DNA from: Streptomyces sp. NBC_00335
GTDB lineage: Bacteria; Actinomycetota; Actinomycetes; Streptomycetales; Streptomycetaceae
Reading direction: 5' to 3'
NCBI RefSeq assembly: GCF_036127095.1
Contig: NZ_CP108006.1
Location: 930,001 to 994,000 of the forward strand
DNA length: 64,000 nucleotides
The notes under the pieces: model-generated
Database searches by the model: none
What the model was told of the DNA's origin: nothing
The model's input: the letters and a program-made list of their open reading frames with translations, nothing else
In this document: positions 27,409 to 36,191 of the stretch, in pieces
How the letters are laid out: every line of letters starts with the position of its first letter
How positions within the stretch are numbered: position 1 is the first letter of the stretch
Position numbers and translations under genes: made by a program

Positions 27409-29538
27409 ATGTCCGCCTCACCACGGTCCACCCGGTGGCTGATCCCCGTCGTCCTGCTCGTCGCCTGGCTGCTCGTGGGGGGCGGACTGGGCCCGTACGC
27501 GGGCAAGCTCGGCGAGGTGGCCACCAACGATCAGACGGCCTTCCTGCCCCGCAGCGCGGAATCCACCCGGGTCGTCGAGGCGCAGAAGGCCTTCCGCCAG
27601 GACGAGAGCCTGCCCGCGATCGTGGTGTGGACCGCGAAGACTCCGGGCGGACAGCTGGGCCCCCGGCAACAGGAAGACGCCACACGGGCCCTGGCCGGGC
27701 TCGGCGACGCGGGGCGCGGCGACGCCGGTCTCGTGGCCGGCCCCTCCTCCCCCGCCATCCTCTCCGCCGACGGTCAGGCGCTCCAAGGCGTCGTACAGCT
27801 CCGGCCCGACCTCGGCGAGGAGCTGCCCCGCGCGCTGGAGGAGATCGCGGCGGCCGCGGCGACGGTCCCCGGGACCGTCGCGCAGGTGGCCGGCCCCGCG
27901 GCGACCCAGGCCGATCTCTCCGACGCCTTCGCCGGGATCGACGGACTCCTGCTGGGCGTCGCGCTCGCAGCCGTCCTGCTGATCCTCCTGCTGGTCTACC
28001 GCAGCCTGCTGCTGCCCGTGGTGATCATCATCGGGGCCGTGTTCTCCCTGGGACTGGCCTGCGCGATCGTCTACGTCCTCGCCGACCGCGGGATCGTCCG
28101 CGTCGACGGGCAGGTGCAGGGCATCCTCTCGATCCTCGTGATCGGCGCGGCCACCGACTACGCGCTGCTGCTCACGGCTCGCTTCCGCGAGGAGCTCCAG
28201 GCCCGCTCGGACCGGTTCGCCGCCGTACGGGCGGCCCTGCGCCGGTCGGTCGGCCCCATCACGGCGAGCGCGGGCACCGTCGCCCTCGGCCTGCTCGCCC
28301 TGCTGCTGAGCGACCTCACCAACAACCGTGCCCTCGGTCCCGTGGGAGCGATCGGCATCGTGTGCGCGGTGTTGAGCACCCTCACCTTCCTGCCGGCCGC
28401 CCTCGTCCTGCTCGGCCGCGCCGCCTACTGGCCGGCCAAGATCGGCCACACCGCCGCCGACGAGGGCACCGGAACCGGCACCGGCCACGGAATCTGGAAG
28501 ACCGTGGCTGCCCTCGTGGACCGTGCTCCGCGCAAGGTCTGGGCCCTCAGCCTCGTCGCCCTCCTGGCCTGCGCCGCCTTCGCACCCACGCTCAACGCCA
28601 AGGGCGTGCCGCTGGACGAGATCTTCGTGAACGACGCCCCGTCGGTGGCCGCCCAGCAGACCCTGAGCGAGCACTTCCCCGGAGGATCGGGCAATCCGGC
28701 CATCGTGATCGCGGACGCCGGCCGGATCGACCAGGTCACGCGGGCGGCCGAGGGTACCGAAGGCGTCGCCTCCGTCACCCCCCTCACCGCACCGGGACCG
28801 GCGGGCGGCCCCCCGCTCGTGGCGGACGGGAAGGTCCGCCTCAACGCCACGCTCGAAGCGCCCTCGGACAGCAGGTCGGCGCAGCAGACCGTCGTCCGAC
28901 TGCGTGAGGCGGTGCACGCCGTACCGGACGCGGACGCGATCGTCGGCGGCTACAGCGCGCAGCAGTACGACACCCAGCGCACCGCCGAGAACGACCGCAC
29001 CCTCATCATCCCGGTCGTCCTCGTGATCATCCTGATCATCCTCGCGGGGCTGCTGCGCTCGGTGCTGATGCCCCTGCTCCTCGTCGCCACCGTCGCCCTC
29101 AGCTTCGTCGCGACCCTGGGCATCTCCGCGATCGTGTTCCAGCAGCTCCTGGGGTTCAGCGGCACCGACTCCTCCGTCCCGCTGTACGGCTTCGTCTTCC
29201 TGGTGGCTCTCGGGGTCGACTACAACATCTTCCTGATGACCCGGGTCCGCGAGGAATCCCTTCGGCACGGCACGCGCCAGGGCGTACTGAGGGGGCTGGT
29301 GGCCACCGGTGGCGTGATCACCTCCGCGGGTGTCGTCCTCGCCGCCACGTTCGCCGCGCTCGGTGTCATCCCGCTGGCGTTCATGCTCCAGATCGCCTTC
29401 ATCGTGGCCTTCGGCGTGCTCCTCGACACGCTCGTCGTCCGGTCCCTCCTGGTGCCGGCGCTCGTCCGCGACATCGGCCCGGCCGCGTGGTGGCCCGGAG
29501 CGCTCAGCCGCACCACCGACAAGGACGATCAGCACTGA
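27409..29538 (+). CDS. MMPL-family RND transporter
   Basis: 709-aa inner-membrane exporter of hydrophobic molecules with the duplicated MMPL layout: helix 1 at residues 9-28, an extracytoplasmic loop, then five helices (LLLGVALAAVLLILLLVYRS to LSTLTFLPAALVLL), and a repeat of the same pattern in the C-terminal half. Key motifs are VIGAATDYALLLTARFREE in repeat 1 and FLVALGVDYNIFLMTRVREE in repeat 2; the DY pairs are the proton-relay residues. GGAG 4 bp before ATG 27409. Preceded by MarR; followed by a decamer repeat and hairpin. Confidence 0.93.
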   Translation: MSASPRSTRWLIPVVLLVAWLLVGGGLGPYAGKLGEVATNDQTAFLPRSAESTRVVEAQKAFRQDESLPAIVVWTAKTPGGQLGPRQQEDATRALAGLGDAGRGDAGLVAGPSSPAILSADGQALQGVVQLRPDLGEELPRALEEIAAAAATVPGTVAQVAGPAATQADLSDAFAGIDGLLLGVALAAVLLILLLVYRSLLLPVVIIIGAVFSLGLACAIVYVLADRGIVRVDGQVQGILSILVIGAATDYALLLTARFREELQARSDRFAAVRAALRRSVGPITASAGTVALGLLALLLSDLTNNRALGPVGAIGIVCAVLSTLTFLPAALVLLGRAAYWPAKIGHTAADEGTGTGTGHGIWKTVAALVDRAPRKVWALSLVALLACAAFAPTLNAKGVPLDEIFVNDAPSVAAQQTLSEHFPGGSGNPAIVIADAGRIDQVTRAAEGTEGVASVTPLTAPGPAGGPPLVADGKVRLNATLEAPSDSRSAQQTVVRLREAVHAVPDADAIVGGYSAQQYDTQRTAENDRTLIIPVVLVIILIILAGLLRSVLMPLLLVATVALSFVATLGISAIVFQQLLGFSGTDSSVPLYGFVFLVALGVDYNIFLMTRVREESLRHGTRQGVLRGLVATGGVITSAGVVLAATFAALGVIPLAFMLQIAFIVAFGVLLDTLVVRSLLVPALVRDIGPAAWWPGALSRTTDKDDQH

Positions 29539-29590
29539 CCCCACCGGCGGTCACGGCCCCCGGCGCTCCCCCGGAGCGGCCCGGAGCCGC

Positions 29591-29650
29591 CCGGACCCGC
29601 CCGGACCCGCCCGGACCCGCCCGGACCCGCCCGGACCCGCCCGGACCCGC
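29591..29650. repeat. Six perfect 10-bp tandem repeats (CCGGACCCGC)
   Basis: Six identical decamers run from 29591 to 29650, flanked by imperfect copies at 29581 and 29651. They sit in the 3' untranslated region of the MMPL gene and the last copy merges into the terminator hairpin. Probably replication-slippage DNA. Confidence 0.95.
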
Positions 29651-29677
29651 CCGGAGCATTGAACCGTGCTCCGGGCG
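29648..29677 (+). terminator. Hairpin after MMPL gene
   Basis: CGCCCGGAGCA (29648-29658), 8-nt loop TTGAACCG, then the exact complement TGCTCCGGGCG (29667-29677). An 11-bp perfect stem ending 15 bp before the next ATG, so it may terminate MMPL transcription or regulate the following oxygenase gene. Confidence 0.75.
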
Positions 29678-29691
29678 GGCAGGACACCACC

Positions 29692-30567
29692 ATGGACAAG
29701 TCCTCTGCCGGAGACCGGAACCTCCGGGCGCGGCTCGGCTCGACGCTGTTCAGCCGGGTGGCGGGACCATCCGGCCCCGCCAACCGCGCACGGATCCACA
29801 CGGCACCCGGACCCCGGTGGTTCGGCCCCGACCGCCCCATCCGTACGGTCCACGGCGACGCCTCGATGTTCATCGGAGGCCTCAGCGCCCTCCTGCTCCA
29901 GTCCCTGCACCCGCTCGCCATGGCCGCCGTGGCGGCGCACTCCGGCTTCCGCGGCGACCCGTGGGACAGGCTCCAGCGCACCAGCACCTTCCTGGCCGTC
30001 ACCACCTACGGCACGGCTCAGGACGCACAGCTCGCCGTCGACAGGGTCCGGGCGGTCCACGAGCGGGTGCGGGGCACCACGGCGGCGGGCGAGCCCTACT
30101 GCGCGGCCGATCCCCACCTGCTGGGCTGGGTGCACGCCGCGGAGGTCGACAGCTTCCTCCGTGCGCACGAGCGCTTCGGAGCACACCCGTTGAACGCGGC
30201 CGGATACGACGCCTACGTCGCCGACACGGCGCGCGTGGCAACGGCGCTCGGCGTGGTGGCCCCACCACGCGACCGGGCATCACTGCTGGCCCTTCTGGCT
30301 CAGTACCGGACGGAGCTGCGGGCCACGCCCGAAGCCCTCGACGCGGCGCGCTTCCTCCTGCGCCATCCGCCGGTGCCCCGGCCGGCCCGGGCCCCGTACG
30401 CCCTCCTCGCCGCGAACGCGATCGCCCTGCTGCCCCCGTGGGCCCCGGCCCTGCTCGGCCTGCGCCCCGCGACCGGCCCGGCGGGGACCTGCGTATCCGT
30501 GTCAGGGCACGCCCTGACCCGGACGATCCGGTGGGCGATGGCCCCACCGCCCCGACAGCCGCACTGA
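29692..30567 (+). CDS. DUF2236/MpaB-family oxygenase
   Basis: 291-aa member of the MpaB/Lcp (DUF2236) family of heme-linked oxygenases; Lcp cleaves polyisoprene. Family landmarks: VHGDASMFIGGLSALLLQSL near the N terminus, TTYGTAQDAQLAVDRVRAVH, then VHERVRG, and CAADPHLLGWVHAAEVDSFL with the conserved WVH. ATG 29692 with AGGA 7 bp upstream. No signal peptide. Physiological substrate unknown. Co-directional with the MMPL gene but separated by a hairpin. Confidence 0.85.
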   Translation: MDKSSAGDRNLRARLGSTLFSRVAGPSGPANRARIHTAPGPRWFGPDRPIRTVHGDASMFIGGLSALLLQSLHPLAMAAVAAHSGFRGDPWDRLQRTSTFLAVTTYGTAQDAQLAVDRVRAVHERVRGTTAAGEPYCAADPHLLGWVHAAEVDSFLRAHERFGAHPLNAAGYDAYVADTARVATALGVVAPPRDRASLLALLAQYRTELRATPEALDAARFLLRHPPVPRPARAPYALLAANAIALLPPWAPALLGLRPATGPAGTCVSVSGHALTRTIRWAMAPPPRQPH

Positions 30568-30782
30568 GCCCTCGCGCACGGGCCGGTTCGCCGAGCGGGT
30601 ACCTGCACACCGGCGACGGCGGTGGCTCCCTCCTGCACCCCTCCTGCGGGACCGGCCCGCCGACCTGCCGGCCCGAGGCCCCGGAACCGGAAGGGCTTCG
30701 CCCGCCCGCCCCGGGGGTAAGGGACGCGGACACCGGTGCGACGGGGGCCGCGGCGCGGAAGACGGGGTGACGGGGTGGGGGA

Positions 30783-30834
30783 ACGGGCAGGGGCGCGGGT
30801 ACGGGCAAGGGTGCGGGTACGGGCAGGGGCGCGG
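30783..30834. repeat. 18-bp tandem repeat, about 2.9 copies
   Basis: ACGGGCAGGGGCGCGGGT at 30783-30800, a copy with two changes at 30801-30818 and a partial copy at 30819-30834. It lies just upstream of the alpha/beta-hydrolase gene in a very G-rich strand, and may form G-quadruplexes. The remaining 293-bp gap has no gene. Confidence 0.85.
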
Positions 30835-30860
30835 ACGTCAGCGGGGCCGCGGGGCGCGGG

Positions 30861-32024
30861 ATGACGGCGCAGGGCCCGGCCCCCGCCCCGGCCAGGGGCA
30901 TGGTGACCCGAGTGCGCGCGGCCCTGGCCGGGGTCGGCGGTGCACTGGGGATCCTGATCGGGATCTACGCCGACGAGGCCCGCGCCGTACTCGCCTGGGC
31001 CGGGGCGCACGCCGTAGCGCCGGCCGGTGCAGCTCTCCTCGCCGCGTGCGCCGGTTTCGGCCTCGGACGGTGGAGCGGCGGCAGGGCGGGTTCGGCCGGC
31101 CGGGACGCGGGGCCGGTGGTGGTCGAGGGTTCCTTCGAGATCAGCGCCGACGACTTCGACGTGGACCTGCCGGCGGACCACATGGTCTTCGGCCGCCGGC
31201 TGCGCTACCTGGAGCGGGCCACGGCTTCGCGCGACCTGGTGGTCCTGCTGCACGGTCTGGGCACGGACGCCTCGGAGTTCCGCCCGTACATGGTCTCGGC
31301 CCGGCCGCACACCGTCGCGCTGACGGCCTTCGGTCACCATCCGGAGGAGGCGCGGGACGCGCGCTACCGGCCGATCGGCCTGGCCACGCACACCGAGTTG
31401 ATCGCGGGCGCCATCAGGGCGCTCGCCCGGCGCCACCCGGGCAAGCGGCTCGTGCTCGTGGGGTTCTCGTACGGGGCCGACACGGTCCTGCGCCTGGCCG
31501 AGCAGTGGGCGGAGCGGCCGGAGCAACGGCCCGCGCTGGCCGGGGTGTTGTTGTTGGATCCGAACATGAACCGCTCCACACTCCCCGTCACCCGGGCCCT
31601 GGCCGGGTTGGACCTGTCCGATCCGGCGGCGGCGCTGCGCGGAATCGTGGCGGGGACCCTGGACCTGGACGACTTCGCGAACTTCTGCGATTACCTGCAC
31701 CGGATCGCCGGGAAGGACCTGGCGCAGGTGTGCCGGCACGCCGGCGAGGTGTGGGAGGACGCGGAGGAGGTGGGGTCCTACGAGCGGTTCGTACGCCGGT
31801 GCGAGCGGCTGCGGTCGGTGTGCGGGGGGCCGGTGCGGATCCATTTCTCCACGCGCTTCGAGACGCACTTCAACGATCTGGTCGCACATGCGCGGCGGCG
31901 TGGCGTGCGGGGGGTGTTCGACCTGCGGCGGACCGATCACTTCGCGCTGTGCGCGGAGCCCGCGCTGCGGCCGCAGGTGGAGGCCCTGGTGGCGGGCGCT
32001 CCGGCCCCCGCTCCCGAGGGGTGA
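30861..32024 (+). CDS. Membrane-anchored alpha/beta hydrolase
   Basis: 387 aa. Two hydrophobic segments near the N terminus (VRAALAGVGGALGILIGIYA, about residues 17-36, and VAPAGAALLAACAGFGLG, about 51-68) precede an alpha/beta-hydrolase domain: DLVVLLHGLGTDASEF (oxyanion HGLG), LVLVGFSYGADTVLRLA (nucleophile elbow GxSxG, Ser) and RRTDHFAL (catalytic His). Substrate unknown. ATG 30861 gives the full first helix; an ATG 13 codons later (30900) is possible, and neither has a clear ribosome site. Single gene. Confidence 0.8.
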   Translation: MTAQGPAPAPARGMVTRVRAALAGVGGALGILIGIYADEARAVLAWAGAHAVAPAGAALLAACAGFGLGRWSGGRAGSAGRDAGPVVVEGSFEISADDFDVDLPADHMVFGRRLRYLERATASRDLVVLLHGLGTDASEFRPYMVSARPHTVALTAFGHHPEEARDARYRPIGLATHTELIAGAIRALARRHPGKRLVLVGFSYGADTVLRLAEQWAERPEQRPALAGVLLLDPNMNRSTLPVTRALAGLDLSDPAAALRGIVAGTLDLDDFANFCDYLHRIAGKDLAQVCRHAGEVWEDAEEVGSYERFVRRCERLRSVCGGPVRIHFSTRFETHFNDLVAHARRRGVRGVFDLRRTDHFALCAEPALRPQVEALVAGAPAPAPEG

Positions 32025-32102
32025 GCGCGGAGTGGGCCGGGCGGGGTACTCGTCCGCGGCGTCGTCCTCCCCGGGACCTGCGCAGACGCTACTCATAGAG
32101 GC

Positions 32103-32921
32103 ATGAGCAACGAGAATGCACCCCCCGATGCCCTGAAGGCGAAGCACCGTGCGATGTGGGCGCTGGGTGACTACCCCTCCGTCGCCTCGAACGTGGTCAA
32201 CGAGCTGGGTGGCGAGCTGGTCCGGGCCTGCGGCATCGAGCAGGGTGACCGCGTCCTCGACGTCGCGGCGGGCTCCGGCAACGCGTCCATCCCCGCGGCC
32301 CTCCTCGGCGCCGAGGTCATCGCCTCCGACCTCACGCCCGAGCTCCTGGAGGCCGGCCGCCGACTCGCGGAGACCCGCGGCGCCCGGCTGGACTGGCGGG
32401 AAGCGGACGCGGAAGCCCTGCCCTTCGCGGACGGCGAGTTCGACACGGTGATGTCCTGCGTCGGCGTCATGTTCGCCCCGCACCACCAGGAGACGGCCGA
32501 CGAACTGGTCCGGGTCTGCCGGCCGGGCGGCACCATCGGGCTGATCAACTGGACCCCCGAAGGGTTCATCGGGCAGATGTTCGCGACGATGCGTCCCTAC
32601 GCTCCACCGCCGCCGCCCGGTGTCCAGCCGCCGCCCCTGTGGGGCGACCCGGAACACGTGCGCACCCTGCTCGGGGACCGGGTGATCGACTTCGACGCCC
32701 GCCGGCAGACGCTGCGCGTGGACCGGTTCGCGCGGCCGGAGGAGTTCCGCGAGTACTTCAAGGCCTCCTACGGGCCGACCATCGCCACGTACCGCTTCGT
32801 GTCCGAGGACCCCGAGCGGGTGTCCGCCCTCGACGCGGCCCTCGACGACCTGGTCGCGCGGCACCTCGTCGACGGAGCCATGGACTGGGAGTACCTGCTG
32901 GTCACGGCCCGACGGGCCTGA
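32103..32921 (+). CDS. Class I SAM-dependent methyltransferase (UbiE-like)
   Basis: 272-aa soluble enzyme. SAM-binding motif I is DRVLDVAAGSGNASIPAALL, motif II VIASDLTPELLEAG, post-II EADAEALPFADGEFDTVMS, then RVCRPGGTIGLINWTPEGF. Small-molecule acceptor unknown. ATG 32103 is preceded only by GAGG; TACTCAT 10 bp upstream could be a -10 element giving a very short leader. Convergent with the MFS gene 42 bp downstream. Confidence 0.9.
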   Translation: MSNENAPPDALKAKHRAMWALGDYPSVASNVVNELGGELVRACGIEQGDRVLDVAAGSGNASIPAALLGAEVIASDLTPELLEAGRRLAETRGARLDWREADAEALPFADGEFDTVMSCVGVMFAPHHQETADELVRVCRPGGTIGLINWTPEGFIGQMFATMRPYAPPPPPGVQPPPLWGDPEHVRTLLGDRVIDFDARRQTLRVDRFARPEEFREYFKASYGPTIATYRFVSEDPERVSALDAALDDLVARHLVDGAMDWEYLLVTARRA

Positions 32922-32963
32922 AGTCCGCGCCGTCGGGTCCTCAGGCGCACGGTTCGCTACGGG

Positions 32964-34199
32964 TCACGCCGGCGGCTCCGCCCGCCGCAAGGAGCGGACC
33001 GCCGGGACCGACAGCAGCACCGCGAAGGTCACCACCGCGACCAGGGTGGACACGTACAGCAGCGTGCGTGCGCCGATGAGTTCGGCGACCGGGCCCGCCA
33101 GGGCCTGGCCGACGGGGAAGGCGATGAGGGACCCGGCGACGTCGTAGGCGTAGACCCGGTTCAGTACGGCCGCGGGGACCTGGGACTGGACGCTCGTGGC
33201 CCACATGACGCTCCAGAACGCCCAGGCGGCCCCGCCCACCACGAAGCACACGCACGTCGACCACAGTGGAAGGCCCAGGGCGTTGGAGAGGGGGAGGACG
33301 ACCCAGGCGAACATCGCGACCGCTCCGGCGGCCAGCGGCCGCTTCGGGCGGAACCGCATGCCGATCAGACCGCCCAGGACGTTGCCCGCCCCGAACGCCG
33401 TCCAGACCAGGCCGAGGCCGGTGGCCCCGTGCTCGTTCGCGACCAGGAGCGTGGTGAGGGGGCGCAGGGGACCGAAGGTCGTGATGCCGTTGACGGCCCA
33501 GGCCAGGATGACCACCCACAGCCAGGTACGGGAGCGGAACTCGTGCCAGCCTTCGAGGAGGTTGCGCCAGGTGGACGTCGTGCGGTCCGGGGTGGGCGCG
33601 GGGGCGAGCCGCAGCAGGAGGAGACAGGCGCCGCTGACGGCGAAGGTCGCCGCGTCGATGGTGAGGACCAGGGCTACGCCGAACACCGCGACCAGGACCG
33701 CGGCGATGGTCGGCCCGGCCATCGAGGCGATGGCCTCGGCGATGCGGATGGTGGCGTTGGCCCGCTGCAGGTCCTTCGCCACCTGGGGAACGATGCTGGC
33801 GACGCCGGGCTGGAACGCGGCCGAGGCGGTACCGCTTCCGGCCGCGAGGAGGAGCAGGAGCCAGAGCGGGGCGTGCCCGGTGCCGAAGGCGGTCGCGGCG
33901 GCTATCTGGAGGCAGCAGCGCGCGGCGTCCGCGCCGATCATCATGCGGCGGGGTGTGAAGCGGTCGGCGAGCACCCCGCCGAACAGGATGAGCACGGCGA
34001 ACGGGAGCATCTGCGCGGCCAGGACGAAGCCCACTCCGGTGGCTCCGTAGCCGAGTTGCACGACGCCGTACATCAGTGCCACCGGCAGCATGGCGTCACC
34101 GAGGAGCGAGACCAGACGAGCGGTGAAGTACAGCCGGAAGTTCTTGCTCCACAGTGGTGGCGCCGCCGCTTCCCCGACGGCGTCGGTGGTCAGGGTCAC
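32964..34199 (-). CDS. MFS drug-efflux-type transporter
   Basis: 411-aa major facilitator with about twelve helices, of the MFS_3/enterobactin-exporter-like branch: FRLYFTARLVSLLGDAMLP at helix 1, LFGGVLADRFTPRRMMIGAD (motif A) and AAGSGTASAAFQPGVASIVP at helix 4-5. GTG 34199 gives the normal N terminus. Likely an exporter of small hydrophobic compounds; specificity unknown. A TetR-type palindrome lies about 190 bp upstream but no regulator gene is adjacent. Confidence 0.87.
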   Translation of the reverse strand: MTLTTDAVGEAAAPPLWSKNFRLYFTARLVSLLGDAMLPVALMYGVVQLGYGATGVGFVLAAQMLPFAVLILFGGVLADRFTPRRMMIGADAARCCLQIAAATAFGTGHAPLWLLLLLAAGSGTASAAFQPGVASIVPQVAKDLQRANATIRIAEAIASMAGPTIAAVLVAVFGVALVLTIDAATFAVSGACLLLLRLAPAPTPDRTTSTWRNLLEGWHEFRSRTWLWVVILAWAVNGITTFGPLRPLTTLLVANEHGATGLGLVWTAFGAGNVLGGLIGMRFRPKRPLAAGAVAMFAWVVLPLSNALGLPLWSTCVCFVVGGAAWAFWSVMWATSVQSQVPAAVLNRVYAYDVAGSLIAFPVGQALAGPVAELIGARTLLYVSTLVAVVTFAVLLSVPAVRSLRRAEPPA

Positions 34200-34385
34200 G
34201 GTTGTTCCCTATCCGTGGAGTCGTGGAGACCTGGCCAGTTCGTCCGTTTCCTGACCACGTTTTGCGTCATTGAATCGATCACGAAGGCTAGAGGTCACCG
34301 AATGGGCGGAGCAAGTGGAATAGATCGCCTGAGTGACCGTCACCGCCCCTCGCGCAGAACCTCGGTGGCTCCCTGACCGGGGGTT

Positions 34386-34399
34386 TGAATGTTCATTCA
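34386..34399. promoter_or_regulatory. TetR-type palindrome without adjacent regulator
   Basis: TGAATGTTCATTCA, two 6-bp arms with a 2-bp centre, is the common operator form of actinobacterial TetR regulators. The 326-bp gap it lies in (34200-34525) contains no gene. It is 187 bp upstream of the MFS start, inside an AT-richer patch. No tetR gene is nearby, so the site may be read in trans or be left over from a lost gene. Confidence 0.6.
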
Positions 34400-34449
34400 T
34401 GCGGGGTGGCCGGGCACATGGTGGCCGGTGCATTCGGCGCTACGCACGG

Positions 34450-34498
34450 GGACGGCCCCTGCCCACCCGGCCGGGGCCGGGGTGAACAGGGGCCGTCC
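34450..34498 (-). terminator. Long-stem hairpin after the protease operon
   Basis: GGACGGCCCCTG (34450-34461) and CAGGGGCCGTCC (34487-34498), a perfect 12-bp stem with a 25-nt GC-rich loop. It begins 27 bp after the stop of the small gene that follows the protease. Confidence 0.75.
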
Positions 34499-34525
34499 GT
34501 GCGCCCTCTCACTCCTCGCAGAGGG

Positions 34526-34978
34526 TCAGCACTCGTACCGTGTCGTGTGCTTGAACGTGGACGAGGCGCCCTGGAAGCCGTACGTCCCGCGGTAGGACGG
34601 CGGGTTCTGGTACTCGCCGACGATGATGACGGAGTCGGCGCACGAGCCCGGCCCCGACCGCTTGGCCTCCAGTCTCAGCTGCTCCCCGAAGGAGCCGCCC
34701 GTGATGTCCCACGGAGCGCCGCAGATGCCCGAGGTGATCCGGCCGCCCGTGACCACGTACGGGTAGGTGTTCGGGTTGTAGGTCACTTCCATGTCGAACG
34801 TGGTCGGGCCGTTGTGGAGCTGGAGCTTCGTGGTGGTCGAGACGGCTTGCGCCGATGCCTCCCGGGCCGGCGCGAAGGCTTCGTCGCGGGTCTTCACCTC
34901 GGCTCCCTGCGAGTTCAGGAAGCGGTGCTCACGGCCGGTCTGCCGGCCCTTCGACGTCTTCTGTGCGTGAACGGTCAT
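34526..34978 (-). CDS. Uncharacterised protease-operon partner
   Basis: 150 aa, no signal peptide or membrane segment. The first 50 residues are basic and polar (TVHAQKTSKGRQTGREHRFL); the rest is a predicted beta-sandwich with Tyr/Thr-rich strands (TTFDMEVTYNPNTYPYVV), TGGRITSGICGAPWDITGG and a final YRGTYGFQGASSTFKHTTRY. Three Cys residues, one at the very end. I do not recognise the family. It follows the trypsin-like protease by 49 bp on the same strand, with AGGA about 9 bp before the start, so the two are probably cotranscribed; it might be a substrate, partner or inhibitor. Confidence 0.75.
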   Translation of the reverse strand: MTVHAQKTSKGRQTGREHRFLNSQGAEVKTRDEAFAPAREASAQAVSTTTKLQLHNGPTTFDMEVTYNPNTYPYVVTGGRITSGICGAPWDITGGSFGEQLRLEAKRSGPGSCADSVIIVGEYQNPPSYRGTYGFQGASSTFKHTTRYEC

Positions 34979-35027
34979 GCGGAGAGTCCTCTCCGGATTG
35001 CTGACGGTGGTCAGGAACCCTTTCCTG

Positions 35028-36191
35028 TCAGGCGAGTTGCTCGGCGATCTCGACACGCAGCAGGGTCCGGACGTTCTCGATGTGGTTGGCCACGGTGATG
35101 ACCTGGGATCCGGCGAAGAGCAGACCCAGCGCGACACCGTCCTGGGAGGTCACCAGCGAACCGGAGTCGCCGCCCGCGGAGATGTTGGTCGTCAGGATCT
35201 GGTCCTTGAAGCGCGCGGTGCCCGCCGCCCCGTAGTTCACGTCGATCGTCGCGTCGACCGAGACGATCCGGCCGAAGGTGACGTTCGTCGTCCTGCCGGT
35301 CTTCCGGACGAGGTCGCCCACGGCCACGTTGGCCTTGCGCCGCCAGGCCCGCGGTACGCCGCTGAAGTACTGGTCCCGGGTCGCGTCCTGGAACTCGACC
35401 GCGCCCAGCGCCGCGTCCACGATGTTGTTGTGCCGCTCCACGGGGATCAGCGGGGCGAACTGGAGGGTGATGAACCGGTCCAGCGTCGCGATCCGGTCGG
35501 CGGGATCCCGTCCGCCGTCGAAGGTGCCCGGCTGGACGATGGCGCTTCCCGCCGGAGCCTGGTTCGAGTCCGCCAGCACGTGGTTGTTGCTGAGGATGTA
35601 GAACCTCGCGGGCGTGCCGAGCCCCGGGCCCGGCGGGTCGGTGGAGGCACCGGGAAGGAAGTCGTACACCACGCTGCCGAGCGTGCCGGCCGTCACCCGT
35701 ACGTTGCCGACCGAGAAGCCGGATGGACACGGCCGCATCCTGCGCCTGAGCAACTGCGGCTCGAACAAGCCGACTCCGGAGCCTTCTTGGAGCATCGGCT
35801 GCCCGTGCGAGAGCTGCGTCGACCAGTCGCGTGCGCTGCCGTCTGCCCGGTAGGCGAGGTCGTCCTGCTCGATCATCGTCCGGCGCGGCTGCTGGGCGCG
35901 CTGGGCAAAGACGTGGCCGACCGCGATCACGTCGGTCGGAGTGCCGTCGTCCATCTGCCGCGGCACGACGTCCCGTTCGGGGAGCATCGACTCGGGCACC
36001 TTCTGGTTCACGAAGACCAGCAGTGCGGGCTCGCCGGTCGGCTGTCCACCGGTCCACTTCACACCGTGGCCGAAGCCGACGACGTTGGACATCGGTGCCT
36101 GCGGATGCATGAAGTCGGCGAGTGCCTGGCGGCGGGAGCTTTCGCTCACCTGCCCGCCGGTGGGTCCTCGCATCATGTCGGGTCGGCTCAT
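35028..36191 (-). CDS. Trypsin-fold serine protease, cytoplasmic type
   Basis: 387 aa without a signal peptide. The chymotrypsin-like triad is complete in the C-terminal half: His204 in YILSNNHVLAD, Asp259 in NNIVDAALGAV and Ser343 in NISAGGDSGSLVTS. The first 190 residues form an extra domain (PALLVFVNQKVPESMLP) as in NAL1-like S1 peptidases. I start at Met 36191, before SRPDMMRGPTGG, with a GGGGTGG ribosome-like run upstream. Being apparently intracellular and paired with the small gene downstream suggests a role other than digestion. Upstream is a 404-bp AT-richer gap. Confidence 0.85.
   Translation of the reverse strand: MSRPDMMRGPTGGQVSESSRRQALADFMHPQAPMSNVVGFGHGVKWTGGQPTGEPALLVFVNQKVPESMLPERDVVPRQMDDGTPTDVIAVGHVFAQRAQQPRRTMIEQDDLAYRADGSARDWSTQLSHGQPMLQEGSGVGLFEPQLLRRRMRPCPSGFSVGNVRVTAGTLGSVVYDFLPGASTDPPGPGLGTPARFYILSNNHVLADSNQAPAGSAIVQPGTFDGGRDPADRIATLDRFITLQFAPLIPVERHNNIVDAALGAVEFQDATRDQYFSGVPRAWRRKANVAVGDLVRKTGRTTNVTFGRIVSVDATIDVNYGAAGTARFKDQILTTNISAGGDSGSLVTSQDGVALGLLFAGSQVITVANHIENVRTLLRVEIAEQLA

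Noticed and set aside
27418-29544. Long open frame antisense to the MMPL gene
   Set aside because: Low-complexity Gly/Glu/Asp product complementary to a membrane protein; no start context and no recognisable domain.
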